Assembly: GCA_029762755.1 (NCBI GenBank)
Contig: JARVGH010000004.1
Location: 62,001 to 126,000 of the forward strand
DNA length: 64,000 nucleotides
Reading direction: 5' to 3'
From: Candidatus Bathyarchaeum tardum
Lineage (GTDB): Archaea > Thermoproteota > Bathyarchaeia > Bathyarchaeales > Bathyarchaeaceae
Positions 26,319 to 34,207 of the stretch are shown one piece after another. Every line of letters begins with the position of its first letter. Position 1 is the stretch's first letter. The notes beneath the pieces were generated by a model. That model did no database searches. It saw only the letters and a list, made by a program, of their open reading frames with translations, and was not told where the DNA came from. The translations under genes were made by a program, and so were the position numbers.

Positions 26319-26480
26319 TTATGTGCTCCACTTAGAAAAATCAACAAACCCCAATAACTGTTTACCTTACTAGAAATTTTCCTTCAAACACAAATGTTGT
26401 TGTTGACCCCCCTCCCCAACAACAAAACCTTAACGTTAACTAAAAACCAGCTTAACCCCCAACAATCAAAGATACTGTTG
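26319..26480. repeat. Dispersed repeat copy 3
   Basis: Shares with copy 2 the upstream TTTATGTGCTCCACTTAGAAA and CCTTCAAACACAAATG stretches and the palindrome at 26395-26424 (TGTTGTTGTTGACC / CAACAACA). After this it follows copy 4 (AAAACCTTAA-GTTAACTAAAAA-CAGCTTA-CCCC), not copies 1 and 2. It has no AGTAGTCGTC hairpin. Confidence 0.7.
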
Positions 26481-26521
26481 TTCAAACAATCATTTTCAAA
26501 TGCACAACAACAAAAACATAA

Positions 26522-26653
26522 CAAGAAGCTCTAAAAAACATCAAAGAAGCCATAGAAGGATACTTAGAAGTAAAAGCAGAACTTTTGAGCCACAGCCATA
26601 AAGGAGAACGGGCTGAAGTCATTGTCGAAACTCCCACTGCTCTCTTGGCGTAA
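26522..26653 (+). pseudogene. hicB: hicB fragment (second locus), N-terminus missing
   Basis: 43 codons, QEALKNIKEAIEGYLEVKAELL to TAA 26651-26653, matching the C-terminal half of HicB (the part after the GCxTQGxT motif). A stop directly precedes it and the N-terminal half is absent. It overlaps the degenerate hicA that follows. Confidence 0.65.
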
Positions 26654-26838
26654 AGTAGAAAGCCCTAACCAAAGCAGGTTTAAAAGTTGCTAGACAAAAA
26701 GAAAGCCACTTAATTCTAATCAAAAACGAAACCATAGTTCCAGTTCCAAAACACAGAGAAATAAAAACAGGACTACTGCTGACAATCATATCCGAAGCAG
26801 ACTTAACAAAAGAAGAAATTCTAAACCTAATAGAATAG
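26622..26838 (+). pseudogene. hicA: hicA (second locus), frameshifted
   Basis: TTG 26622 opens SKLPLLSWRKVE in one frame; the rest (ALTKAGLKVARQKESHLIL, EIKTGLLLTIISEADLT) is in another, ending TAG 26836-26838. The length to the stop is two short of a multiple of three, and the break is in the A-rich stretch near 26654-26662. The ESH histidine is intact here, unlike the first locus. Confidence 0.65.
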
Positions 26839-26961
26839 CAACAGCATTTGTCCATAACAATCAAACAAATACTAATTCAGACCTACAAAATCCAAAACCC
26901 ACAGCAAATTCTAAATCAAAAAAATTCTATCACACTGGTAAAACTTCTTTTTGCTAGACTT

Positions 26962-27075
26962 TTAACCATGAGGGAAATAAAACGGTTTTCCGTTCTCGCC
27001 AAAATGGACTACTATATCGCCTGCTTCTTCAGCGTAAGACAGTTTGCTACCATCAGATACGATCAAGGTGAGCAT
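26962..27075 (-). CDS. Short DUF2283-like protein or remnant
   Basis: 37 codons from an ATG at 27075: MLTLIVSDGSKLSYAEEAG, then DIVVHFGENGKP. This follows the DUF2283 pattern (a strand, then Y-x-E-E-x-G-D, then a D/E-x-G-K/R-x turn) seen in small proteins often near toxin-antitoxin genes. It is shorter than usual and the end (FYFPHG) departs from the family, so it may be truncated. Confidence 0.4.
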   Translation of the reverse strand: MLTLIVSDGSKLSYAEEAGDIVVHFGENGKPFYFPHG

Positions 27076-27118
27076 ATCTGAATCAACATCACCTAATGTT
27101 ATAAGGCATCAGCAAAAA

Positions 27119-27856
27119 CTAAGTAACATCAACCTGAAGCAAATTTTCAAACAACCGACTGAAAACATCAATGGAGACTTCACCTGCATCTTTAATTTTT
27201 AAAAGATAATCCCTGAATTCACTGGTCGGAGTATAGAAAACATAATTGAGTTCATAAACAAGTTTTGGAAGATACTCATTTCCACATTCCCGGCGAATAA
27301 AACTGACTGCTTCATCCCTTTGCAAGTTTTCTTCTTCCATACAAGTATCAACAGCTTCCAACAACTCATTTTGCATTTTAGGCAAAAAATCCAAAGCATA
27401 CATTGAACCCTTTTTTTTGTTTTCCTTGCCCAAAATTCCTTGACGAATATTTTTGTCCCACATCACAAGCAAGTTTGGAAGAATCATATGCAAAATTTTA
27501 GAAGCATCAGTAGATTCATAACTTGTTTTATACCTTGCTACTTTATCAAAAACATGCCTAATCTTTTGCAGATAAACCGAATCAAACTTTACATTTTCCA
27601 ATTTGTCAGCATATAACTCCTTTACAGTAGGAAGAATTTCATAAAATATGTCAGCTAAACTTTCAGCATTTTTGCCTTTATACTTTGGATCCCAAGTAGG
27701 AACAAAACGCAACAACTTTTGCATTTCAGTAATTGAAACAGAATCGGGCCAATGCGCCCAACTCTTTTGTTGCCGCATATAAAGCTCGTAATACTTAGCG
27801 TTACGATCAATTTTCCAAAACGCTTTATGACCAATAAAAAGATCTTGATAATGCAA
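27119..27856 (-). CDS. Hypothetical protein, 245 residues
   Basis: A mostly helical soluble protein with aromatic-rich regions. The most distinctive stretch is SKILHMILPNLLVMWDKNIRQG (within about 118-140), a pattern seen in uncharacterised proteins resembling helical DNA-glycosylase-like folds; I cannot assign it. No signal peptide or membrane helix. It lies between degenerate hicBA and the LemA-HtpX pair. Its long frame and even composition argue that it is real. Confidence 0.62.
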   Translation of the reverse strand: MHYQDLFIGHKAFWKIDRNAKYYELYMRQQKSWAHWPDSVSITEMQKLLRFVPTWDPKYKGKNAESLADIFYEILPTVKELYADKLENVKFDSVYLQKIRHVFDKVARYKTSYESTDASKILHMILPNLLVMWDKNIRQGILGKENKKKGSMYALDFLPKMQNELLEAVDTCMEEENLQRDEAVSFIRRECGNEYLPKLVYELNYVFYTPTSEFRDYLLKIKDAGEVSIDVFSRLFENLLQVDVT

Positions 27857-27967
27857 ATATAACCCCGATAACCATGGTACACCGAAGGCTATTTATGTTC
27901 TTAAAAAATGCTTTAAAACATCAAAAACACACCCATCATGCTTATCCTTCTTGACTCATCTGTAACA

Positions 27968-28054
27968 ATGAAGGAAACAAAAAGTTCTAAACTAACAAAA
28001 CCCCAACAGCACCTATTTGACCTTCAAGACTTCGACCCTTGCTTAAATTTTTGA
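27968..28054 (+). repeat. 28-codon remnant sharing LTKPxQHLFDLQDF with 34.4 kb
   Basis: ATG at 27968 to TGA 28052-28054 encodes KSSKLTKPQQHLFDLQDFDP. The same peptide ending (LTKPEQHLFDLQDF-stop) occurs at about 34408-34458 without a start codon. Two decayed copies of the end of an unrecognised gene, or a very small conserved peptide. Confidence 0.45.
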
Positions 28055-28072
28055 AATATGTCAAGTTTTATT

Positions 28073-28972
28073 TTACATCTGTCTGAGTTTTTTAATTCTT
28101 TCTCGTATTGGAGGATGTGTCGCAAAAAGGCTATCTAGGGAACTCTTTTGCGGATCAACAAAAAACAAATGGCTTACTGCATCGCTTACTTTCATTCTTC
28201 CCTGATTCTTGTTTGCAATCTTTTCAAGAGCCGATGCTAATCCTTCAGGATATCTTGTAACGCTTACCCCTGAAGCGTCAGCTAAATATTCACGTTTTCT
28301 TGAAACAGCAAATTGAACCAATCGAGTAGCAATTGGAGCAAAAACAGCTAAAAATAAGCCAACAAGGAAAACGATAACAATTATGCCCCCTCCTTTATCC
28401 CTTCGATTTCTTTGACCCCCAAACCACATGGATCGTATTAGAAAATGACTAAGTATAGCTGCAAGACCAACTAGAACAGCAATCAAAGTCATGAACAATA
28501 TATCCCGGTTTTTAATATGAGAAATTTCGTGAGCAACCACGCCTTCAAGCTCTTGCCTATTCAGAGTATCAATAAGACCAGTTGTGACCGCGATGCTAGC
28601 ATTTTCTGGGTTTCTACCAGTCGCAAAAGCATTAAGATCCTGATTTTCTATAACATATGTCTTGGGGGCGGGTATCCCTGATGCAATGCTTAAGCCCTCA
28701 ACGGTATCAAGCAAATACCGATGTTTTATAGGATCGGCAGGTTTTGCATTTGTTGTAGATAAAACTATGCTATCCCCAAATCTATACGAACTATACGTGT
28801 AAATTACAATAAAAAGTATAGAGACAGGAAGAACAACCAAAACAAATTCTGGAATAAAAAAATAAACAATAAAATATATCAAAAAAAACAAAAACAAAGA
28901 AACAACTACAGCAAGGATGACAGAAAACCTTTTGTTTTTAGCAATCTCGTCGGAAAAACTGGTTTTAGCCAT
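28073..28972 (-). CDS. htpX: HtpX-like membrane zinc protease (M48)
   Basis: A 299-residue protein. Two N-terminal membrane helices (about 17-38 and 42-60), the zinc site VVAHEISHIKNRD (HExxH, about 145-157), two more helices, and the third ligand in SRKREYLADASG (about 227-238). HtpX proteases degrade damaged membrane proteins. The 1-bp overlap with lemA upstream is the common lemA-htpX operon. A second, longer HtpX is encoded at 57719. Confidence 0.94.
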   Translation of the reverse strand: MAKTSFSDEIAKNKRFSVILAVVVSLFLFFLIYFIVYFFIPEFVLVVLPVSILFIVIYTYSSYRFGDSIVLSTTNAKPADPIKHRYLLDTVEGLSIASGIPAPKTYVIENQDLNAFATGRNPENASIAVTTGLIDTLNRQELEGVVAHEISHIKNRDILFMTLIAVLVGLAAILSHFLIRSMWFGGQRNRRDKGGGIIVIVFLVGLFLAVFAPIATRLVQFAVSRKREYLADASGVSVTRYPEGLASALEKIANKNQGRMKVSDAVSHLFFVDPQKSSLDSLFATHPPIRERIKKLRQM

Positions 28973-29523
28973 TAGAATTTCACTTTGACGGGGCTTCGTT
29001 CCTCAGCAGGAGTCTCAAGAAAAGCGTGCTTGCTTCTGTTTCCTGCAAACCAACTTCCAGGAACAGTTGTAATAAGATTGTTATAATTCAACACCGAACT
29101 ATTGTAATACTGCCGAGCATAAGCAATCTTGTTTTCAATTCCCTCTAACTGTTCTTGAAGAAGCTTAAAGTTATCACTCGCTTTAAGAACCGGATAATTT
29201 TCAGCAACTGCAAACAAAGACTTTAAAGTACTTGTAAGTTGATTGGACGATTCCATCCTTTCCTCTCTTGTGCCGGTAACCATTCCCTGCCTTGCCTGGG
29301 CAACATTTTCAAAAATATCCTTTTCATGCTTAGCGTAACCTTTTACCGTTTCAACTAGATTTGGAACTAAATCAAAACGCTTTTTCAGTTGAACATCAAT
29401 TTGAGCCCATGCTTCTTCAATTCTATTAAATAATATCCTTATTCTGTTATAGTAATAAAAAATCACTGAAACGACAACAATTACTATTACAGCAATCAAA
29501 CCGCCGATAATTAATTCAACCAA
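28972..29523 (-). CDS. lemA: LemA family protein
   Basis: A 183-residue protein with one N-terminal membrane helix (about 5-25) and the long coiled helices of LemA: AWAQIDVQLKKRFDLVPNL and ETVKGYAKHEKDIFENV are hallmark stretches. The C-terminus contains YNSSVLNYNN and PGSWFAG, also typical. It is co-transcribed with htpX. LemA is often paired with HtpX or TPM-domain proteins in membrane quality control, but its biochemical role is unknown. Confidence 0.94.
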   Translation of the reverse strand: MVELIIGGLIAVIVIVVVSVIFYYYNRIRILFNRIEEAWAQIDVQLKKRFDLVPNLVETVKGYAKHEKDIFENVAQARQGMVTGTREERMESSNQLTSTLKSLFAVAENYPVLKASDNFKLLQEQLEGIENKIAYARQYYNSSVLNYNNLITTVPGSWFAGNRSKHAFLETPAEERSPVKVKF

Positions 29524-29679
29524 ATACAGTCCCCTACAAATAGGTTTTACTTTGACCTATTTAACATTACGCCGTGTTCACTAACGCCTCTAATTTTGTT
29601 TAGGCCTAATTTAGAATCCTCTAAAAATACTAAAAAATTCACATGCAATTCTTACTGTCCTGCATTTTATCCCCATAAA

Positions 29680-29805
29680 TCGTAATTATCACAAAACCCA
29701 ATCAGCATAAACGACTTTTTCCTTAAAACACAAATGTTGTTGTTGACCCCCCCTCCCCCCAACAACAACAAAACCTTAAAGTTAACTAAAAAACAGCTTA
29801 CCCCC
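29680..29805. repeat. Dispersed repeat copy 4
   Basis: TTTTTCCTT-AAACACAAATG, then the palindrome at 29735-29768 (TGTTGTTGTTGACC / CAACAACAACA), then AAAACCTTAAAGTTAACTAAAAAACAG. It matches copy 3 best. It ends at the stop codon of the 29805-30011 gene and lies upstream of lemA. Confidence 0.7.
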
Positions 29806-30011
29806 TATTCAACAACTATTCCGTTAGCTTTCAACGCTTGCTTAATTTTTTCCACTTCACTTTTTAATAGCTTAACCTCACGAACAACTTCTTGCAACGT
29901 TTTAGGAAAAACCTCATTCAAACCAGGAGACAAATCAGAAGGCTTTCTGCGTTCACCAACAAAATCCTCAGGCTTGTAAACATCACCCAAAATAAACACC
30001 CCATAATACAA
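29805..30011 (-). CDS. Small coiled-coil protein, hypothetical
   Basis: A 68-residue protein: a short N-terminal part (VFILGDVYKPEDFVGERRKPSD) and a charged C-terminal helix (LQEVVREVKLLKSEVEKIKQALK) that should form a coiled coil. It could be an antitoxin-like or adaptor protein, but nothing decides. Its stop codon abuts dispersed repeat copy 4. The ATG at 30011 lacks a clear ribosome site. Confidence 0.5.
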   Translation of the reverse strand: MYYGVFILGDVYKPEDFVGERRKPSDLSPGLNEVFPKTLQEVVREVKLLKSEVEKIKQALKANGIVVE

Positions 30012-30203
30012 TGCACAACAACATATTAAAACCTAAATTCAACAGATACTAACTTTAAATCCTGACGAGATTACAGCTTCAACACCATAATACAAAATGT
30101 TGCACATAAAGCAAGCAATCTTTTCCGGAATTAAACATAACGACACTATACAAGGATTCCTTTGCAACAAAAAAAATAAAACCAAGAAAAAGAGGAAAAG
30201 AGT

Positions 30204-30839
30204 ATGAACAAAACCAATGTGCTAATTCTATTTTGTATTTTAAGTTCATTAACAGTCTGGTTCATTGGTGACCAAACGTTACTAAACAATCTAGTATTCA
30301 GTGGTGAAAATCTTCAAAAAGGAATGATTTGGACCGTAATTACAGGGATATTTTTACACGCTGACATTTTTCATCTGGGGGGAAACATGATTTTTTTCTA
30401 CATATTCGGAAACACCATAGAAAACGAACTAGAACAAAAATGGGTTATCATACCTTTCTTTTGCGGAGGAATAGGAGCATTTCTTTTCAGCCTATTTTAT
30501 TACCCGCCTAACGTTCAAATGCTGGGAGCCTCTGCTGCCATATTCACCTTAACAGCGATAGTCATGCTATTAAAACCATTAAAATTTTCATTCATATTCT
30601 TAATGCCCCTAGGCTTAGTTGCAATAATGTACTTTTTCTTCAACATAATAGAATTCTATTACGGAACCCAAGGAAACATATCATACATTGGACACTTGAT
30701 CGGATTCATAATCGGGGTACCCTTTGGAATCGCAAGCAGCAAACAATGGCAAAAAAACCTAATCATAACAATAGGATTATTTACAATATACTTAATCATA
30801 GTCTACGTTCTTTACCCCACCCTCGTCAACATATTCTAA
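30204..30839 (+). CDS. Rhomboid-family intramembrane serine protease
   Basis: A 211-residue protein with six membrane helices. The catalytic dyad is visible: Ser in MLGASAAIFTL (about 109-119) and His in ISYIGHLIGFIIG (about 148-160). The HLGGNMIFFYIFG loop of helix 2 (about 52-64) supplies the oxyanion His/Asn. It cleaves membrane-spanning substrates. An AAGAGGAAAAG purine run precedes the ATG. With LemA-HtpX nearby, this part of the window has a membrane-proteolysis theme. Confidence 0.92.
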   Translation: MNKTNVLILFCILSSLTVWFIGDQTLLNNLVFSGENLQKGMIWTVITGIFLHADIFHLGGNMIFFYIFGNTIENELEQKWVIIPFFCGGIGAFLFSLFYYPPNVQMLGASAAIFTLTAIVMLLKPLKFSFIFLMPLGLVAIMYFFFNIIEFYYGTQGNISYIGHLIGFIIGVPFGIASSKQWQKNLIITIGLFTIYLIIVYVLYPTLVNIF

Positions 30840-30989
30840 GAATTAACCCCAAAACGTAACAAGAAATAATTTTCATTCACAGAGCAGCATTAAAAAATTA
30901 GCTCTGACAGTTAACAGTTATCCCCTAAACATATGCAGAACCTAAAAACTTCCTAGCAAAAAACTGCCAAAAACAAAAATCAAAAAAAT

Positions 30990-31105
30990 CAGAGGCACCA
31001 TACCACTTTGTTTCTACATTTTTCATTTTTTTGAAATGCAGATCATCTGAAACCAGATGCATCCGTAAACCGTGGCAATTTCAAAATCCCAGGTTCTAAT
31101 AGAAC
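30990..31105 (-). pseudogene. vapC: vapC 3'-end fragment
   Basis: On the minus strand this reads LVSDDLHFKKMKNVETKWY, matching the last residues of the intact VapC at 22854 (LVSDDPHFKKIKNVKTKWY). A degraded piece of the preceding part (FEIA...) is joined with a deletion. Clearly a relic of a duplicated vapC. Confidence 0.7.
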
Positions 31106-31116
31106 CCTTAAACCAA

Positions 31117-31175
31117 TAGTTGTTGTGATTTTTCCTGTACCAAAAACAACAACTACTTAATTTCGTCCAAAACAG
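31117..31175. repeat. Third, diverged copy of the repeat hairpin
   Basis: TAGTTGTTGT (31117-31126) pairs with ACAACAACTA (31146-31155). The loop end TGTACCAAAA and the downstream TCCAAAACAGTTGCTG match the flanks of the hairpins at 20245 and 22763, while the stem differs at two positions that change on both arms. Confidence 0.6.
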
Positions 31176-31234
31176 TTGCTGTAATTACAAAAACACATCA
31201 GGAACCAAATATAACAACATCCATTTTTTCCAGT

Positions 31235-31522
31235 TTAAGAGTACACATTTTCTCTTCTTTTAATTACTAATATGTGCACACTTTTTTGATGCCATGCGAT
31301 TTCATAGATTATTCTTAAATCACCGATTCTTGCGCGGTACGTATCTGTATATCCTTTTAGTTTCTTTATATCATACCATTCGGCAGGAACAGGATTTTCA
31401 CGAAAAAACCGCAGAAGCTCAATTATCCGATATCTATATTTTTTAGGTAATCTCTTTGAAGCTTTTCTGGCTTTTTGGGAAATAATAACATGAAACAAAA
31501 GAAAATCAACACAGTTCTTCAA
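31235..31522 (-). CDS. relE: RelE/ParE-family toxin
   Basis: Up to 95 residues (an in-frame TTG at 31498 would give 87, MFHVIISQKA). The fold signature is clear: KARKASKRLPKKYRYRI, LKGYTDTYRARIGDLRIIYEI and a final ILVIKRREN. RelE toxins cleave ribosome-bound mRNA; ParE relatives poison gyrase. The Arg/Lys-rich core favours the RelE type. The longer form overlaps the antitoxin by 17 bp and the shorter one follows it closely. Confidence 0.85.
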   Translation of the reverse strand: MKNCVDFLLFHVIISQKARKASKRLPKKYRYRIIELLRFFRENPVPAEWYDIKKLKGYTDTYRARIGDLRIIYEIAWHQKSVHILVIKRRENVYS

Positions 31523-31712
31523 TCAAATCTTCAAGCTTGACTTTTGAACCATTCGCAATTTCATTTTTTGCTTCTTGTAGCTCTTTTTTGTCTTCTTCAG
31601 TTGCATCTTCCTCAGGCAAAAGCAACGCCCTAAGCCGCAAAAGCTCAAGCTTAACTGTGTCCAATCTGTCAAGCACTAATTGAATCTCCTCTTTGTCTAC
31701 AGCTATTGTCAC
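31506..31712 (-). CDS. relB: RelB-like antitoxin
   Basis: 68 residues from a GTG at 31712 (VTIAVDKEEIQL; a longer frame starts at 31727). It is acidic and helical, ending KVKLEDLIEELC, the usual antitoxin end that precedes a RelE gene. It is the first gene of the pair, with the toxin start overlapping or abutting its stop. It probably represses its own transcription together with the toxin. Confidence 0.78.
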   Translation of the reverse strand: MTIAVDKEEIQLVLDRLDTVKLELLRLRALLLPEEDATEEDKKELQEAKNEIANGSKVKLEDLIEELC

Positions 31713-31879
31713 TAGATGACACCACAAATTCTAAGCAACCAACAATTATTAAACAATTTCTCAAAAGACATTTAACATAACCTTAACCTGTTTCACTAAG
31801 ATTCTCAAACGGATCTAGTTCATCTGAAAAAATAATAAACTATATGTGATTTAGAAAACAGCATAACTAACTATAAACT

Positions 31880-32044
31880 AAACTCGTTGTCGGCATAACA
31901 ACATATCCAGAACCAGAAACAACAATTACACTTGTTGATCTTCGAGCCACTACTCATGTGGAATTCTTAAAAAAGAGGGAAAAAACAATAAGTGAAGACA
32001 TCGCCAAAATTGACCAAAAAGGCAGAGTACTTGTTCCCAAATAA
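31880..32044 (+). pseudogene. Decayed AbrB-type antitoxin fragment
   Basis: An open frame without a start codon ends AKIDQKGRVLVPK then TAA (32042-32044). KIDQKGRVLVPK is the first strand of an AbrB swapped-hairpin domain. A continuation NKIRKNP follows in another frame, so the gene is both truncated and shifted. The preceding stretch (TYPEPETTITLVDLRATTHVE) is of unknown origin. Confidence 0.45.
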
Positions 32045-32173
32045 AATAAGAAAAAATCCAATAAAATCATCTAATACAAATACGATATAATTAACCAGAA
32101 ACCAAGTCAAAAGTCATTTAAAAAAAAGGAAACAAAATCAAAAAAAGAAAAGTTAGGAAAATATTCCTAACAT

Positions 32174-32383
32174 TTAAAGTTGGTGATCCACAACAAAAGA
32201 AATTTTGACTATTGCTTTGTATTCAACGATTTGATTGTTTTCCACGTTAGCACTAACTGCTTTCACGTAAATTGATTTGATGTTTTTTATCGTCTTCGCC
32301 GCTTCTGCAAGGGCATTTTTTGTTGCTTCTTCCCAATTTTTAGGCGAACAACCTATCAACTCGATAACTTTCACGACACTCAT
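32174..32383 (-). CDS. Dodecin family flavin-binding protein
   Basis: 69 residues from the ATG at 32383 (MSVVKVIELIG). The dodecin pattern is intact: SPKNWEEATKNALAEAAKTI (the Trp that stacks flavin), then IYVKAVSANVENNQI and YKAIVKISFVV. Dodecins form hollow dodecamers that store riboflavin or FAD. It is a monocistronic gene in an A/T-rich area. Confidence 0.92.
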   Translation of the reverse strand: MSVVKVIELIGCSPKNWEEATKNALAEAAKTIKNIKSIYVKAVSANVENNQIVEYKAIVKISFVVDHQL

Positions 32384-32398
32384 TTTAAAAAACCTCAT

Positions 32399-32962
32399 TA
32401 ATTACTATACAAAAAGTACCTAATTTTAATTTGCATCAAAAATATGGTGATTCTTCAACAATTAAACAACAAAAAAGCCAGGTTCATTTACAAAAACTTC
32501 TGGGTTAAACTCAGCTTTTCCTTCAAAAAACATCATTTTTGACTGAATTCAAACAAGAACCTAATAAACGAAAAATTAGTATCCTTTATTCATCAATATT
32601 TTTATAAACTTTTTCAGCTATACATAAAAAATGAAGTCCATCTAATCCACTGAAATTAATGGCTTGTTAGCATCAACAGTTTGAACTAAATTTGCTTTAC
32701 AAACAAGCTGCAATAATTAACGATAAAATTTGAAAACCCTAAACATACAGCATTACTTTGATTGATAATACTAGAACCGAATGCATGGAAAAATGTTCAC
32801 AAAAAATAATATACTAAAAAAAATTAAATTAAACAAATCTTATCTGAACGTTCTTAATTCCTTTTATCTAAGTTCCAACAACAACTATTTTTGGCGTTTT
32901 AAGACCAAATAATAGAATATGACCAAAAAATTTGTCTAACCATTCTATTGGACTGTCGTCGT
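32399..32962. other. 560-bp A/T-rich non-coding interval
   Basis: Very A-rich, with many short TTAAA/TAATA runs. No start-to-stop frame of gene-like composition, no hairpin of note and no copy of the local repeats. It should contain the promoters of the dodecin gene (leftward) and the transporter (rightward). Confidence 0.5.
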
Positions 32963-34207
32963 ATGAAACAAAACCTTTGGATTTTATCTTCATTATTTTC
33001 TACAGCTTGCTTCACAGGATTAGGGACTCTTTTACCGTTGTACATAATCTTTCAAGAAGGCACAGTTTTAGACGTTGCTTTCACTATTTCTCTTTTCAAT
33101 ATTGCATTAATCATCTCTGCATTATTTTGGGGATATTTAATCGACATCTTTGGAAAAAGAAAACAAATAATCGTTATTTCCTATTTGGGAATGGTCATAG
33201 GCATTTTACTACTTTACTGGACAACAAACCTTGTAATTGTTGCTATACTTTACGCATTCGTAGGATTTATGCGCCAAGGTTCACAACCTGCAATAAATCT
33301 TTTAGTCATAGAAACTGCAAACAAAAAAGACTGGGGCAAAATGTTTTCACAAATCCAACTTGTTTCAGTTTTCGGAATGATACTTGCAGTAACATTTGGA
33401 GTATTTTGGATCGCCCTTTTCGGGCTTCAACAATATTTTTTGGCATGTTTAATCTTTGGAATTTTAGGAACCATAATAGCTCAAACATGCATATCAGAAC
33501 CCAAAATACAATTTGAACGAAACATGATTTACAAGTTGCCCTCTAGCCTGTTTCACAGGATTCGAAGAAACCCAGTAATTTTACCCAAACTGCCTTCCCT
33601 AAAGGAAGTCGACACATTAATAAAAATGCTAAAAATCAGCATTTTGCAGGGCTTTCCACTCTTTTTGTTTTCAGCATTCTTTTTTTATGCTTCCAGCGGA
33701 ATGTACTTCACAGCAATAAGCCCATTTCTGAAACAAAACATGATCTCAGACGCGTTAATTTTTGCAATTTACTTAACACTATATTTGACCCAAGCAGTAG
33801 CATTTATTTTCGCATCTAAATTTGTTGATAAATATGGTGAAAAAAAAGCAACTTTACTTTCGTTTCTGCCCCGAATCTTTGGAACCGTTTTAACAGTAAT
33901 TGCTGCAGTTTATCTTAATACCCCTGCCCTTCTTTTCGTTATCATCTTTGCTTTTATCGCCATGGATGGAGCATTTTCCATATACAGCACATCAACATCT
34001 CTAATTTTATTCAAACTATTACCCATTAAACGAAGAGGATACTATCTCGGAATATTCGGAGCAACAACAGGTGTCGGCTTATTAACAGGATCAATATTAT
34101 CTGGAGAAATTTCCATCATTTTTGGATACTCAACAACTTTTGGATTAGCAACAACTTTCTTGGCGATATCCCTGATAATAATGAAAATATCCAACAGCAG
34201 AACATAA
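32963..34207 (+). CDS. Major facilitator superfamily transporter
   Basis: 414 residues from the ATG at 32963 (a TTG at 32948 is in frame). Around twelve membrane helices in two halves are separated by a loop near 175-225. The MFS loop 2-3 signature is readable as WGYLIDIFGKRKQ (about 54-66) and repeated in the second half as FVDKYGEKKAT (about 294-304). Polar substrate residues cannot be assigned. No efflux-specific motif is obvious, so drug or metabolite export are both possible. No regulator sits alongside. Confidence 0.88.
   Translation: MKQNLWILSSLFSTACFTGLGTLLPLYIIFQEGTVLDVAFTISLFNIALIISALFWGYLIDIFGKRKQIIVISYLGMVIGILLLYWTTNLVIVAILYAFVGFMRQGSQPAINLLVIETANKKDWGKMFSQIQLVSVFGMILAVTFGVFWIALFGLQQYFLACLIFGILGTIIAQTCISEPKIQFERNMIYKLPSSLFHRIRRNPVILPKLPSLKEVDTLIKMLKISILQGFPLFLFSAFFFYASSGMYFTAISPFLKQNMISDALIFAIYLTLYLTQAVAFIFASKFVDKYGEKKATLLSFLPRIFGTVLTVIAAVYLNTPALLFVIIFAFIAMDGAFSIYSTSTSLILFKLLPIKRRGYYLGIFGATTGVGLLTGSILSGEISIIFGYSTTFGLATTFLAISLIIMKISNSRT

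Noticed and set aside
20140-29805. Repeat copies as a CRISPR array
   Set aside because: Only four copies, kilobases apart, with no regular spacers and no cas genes.
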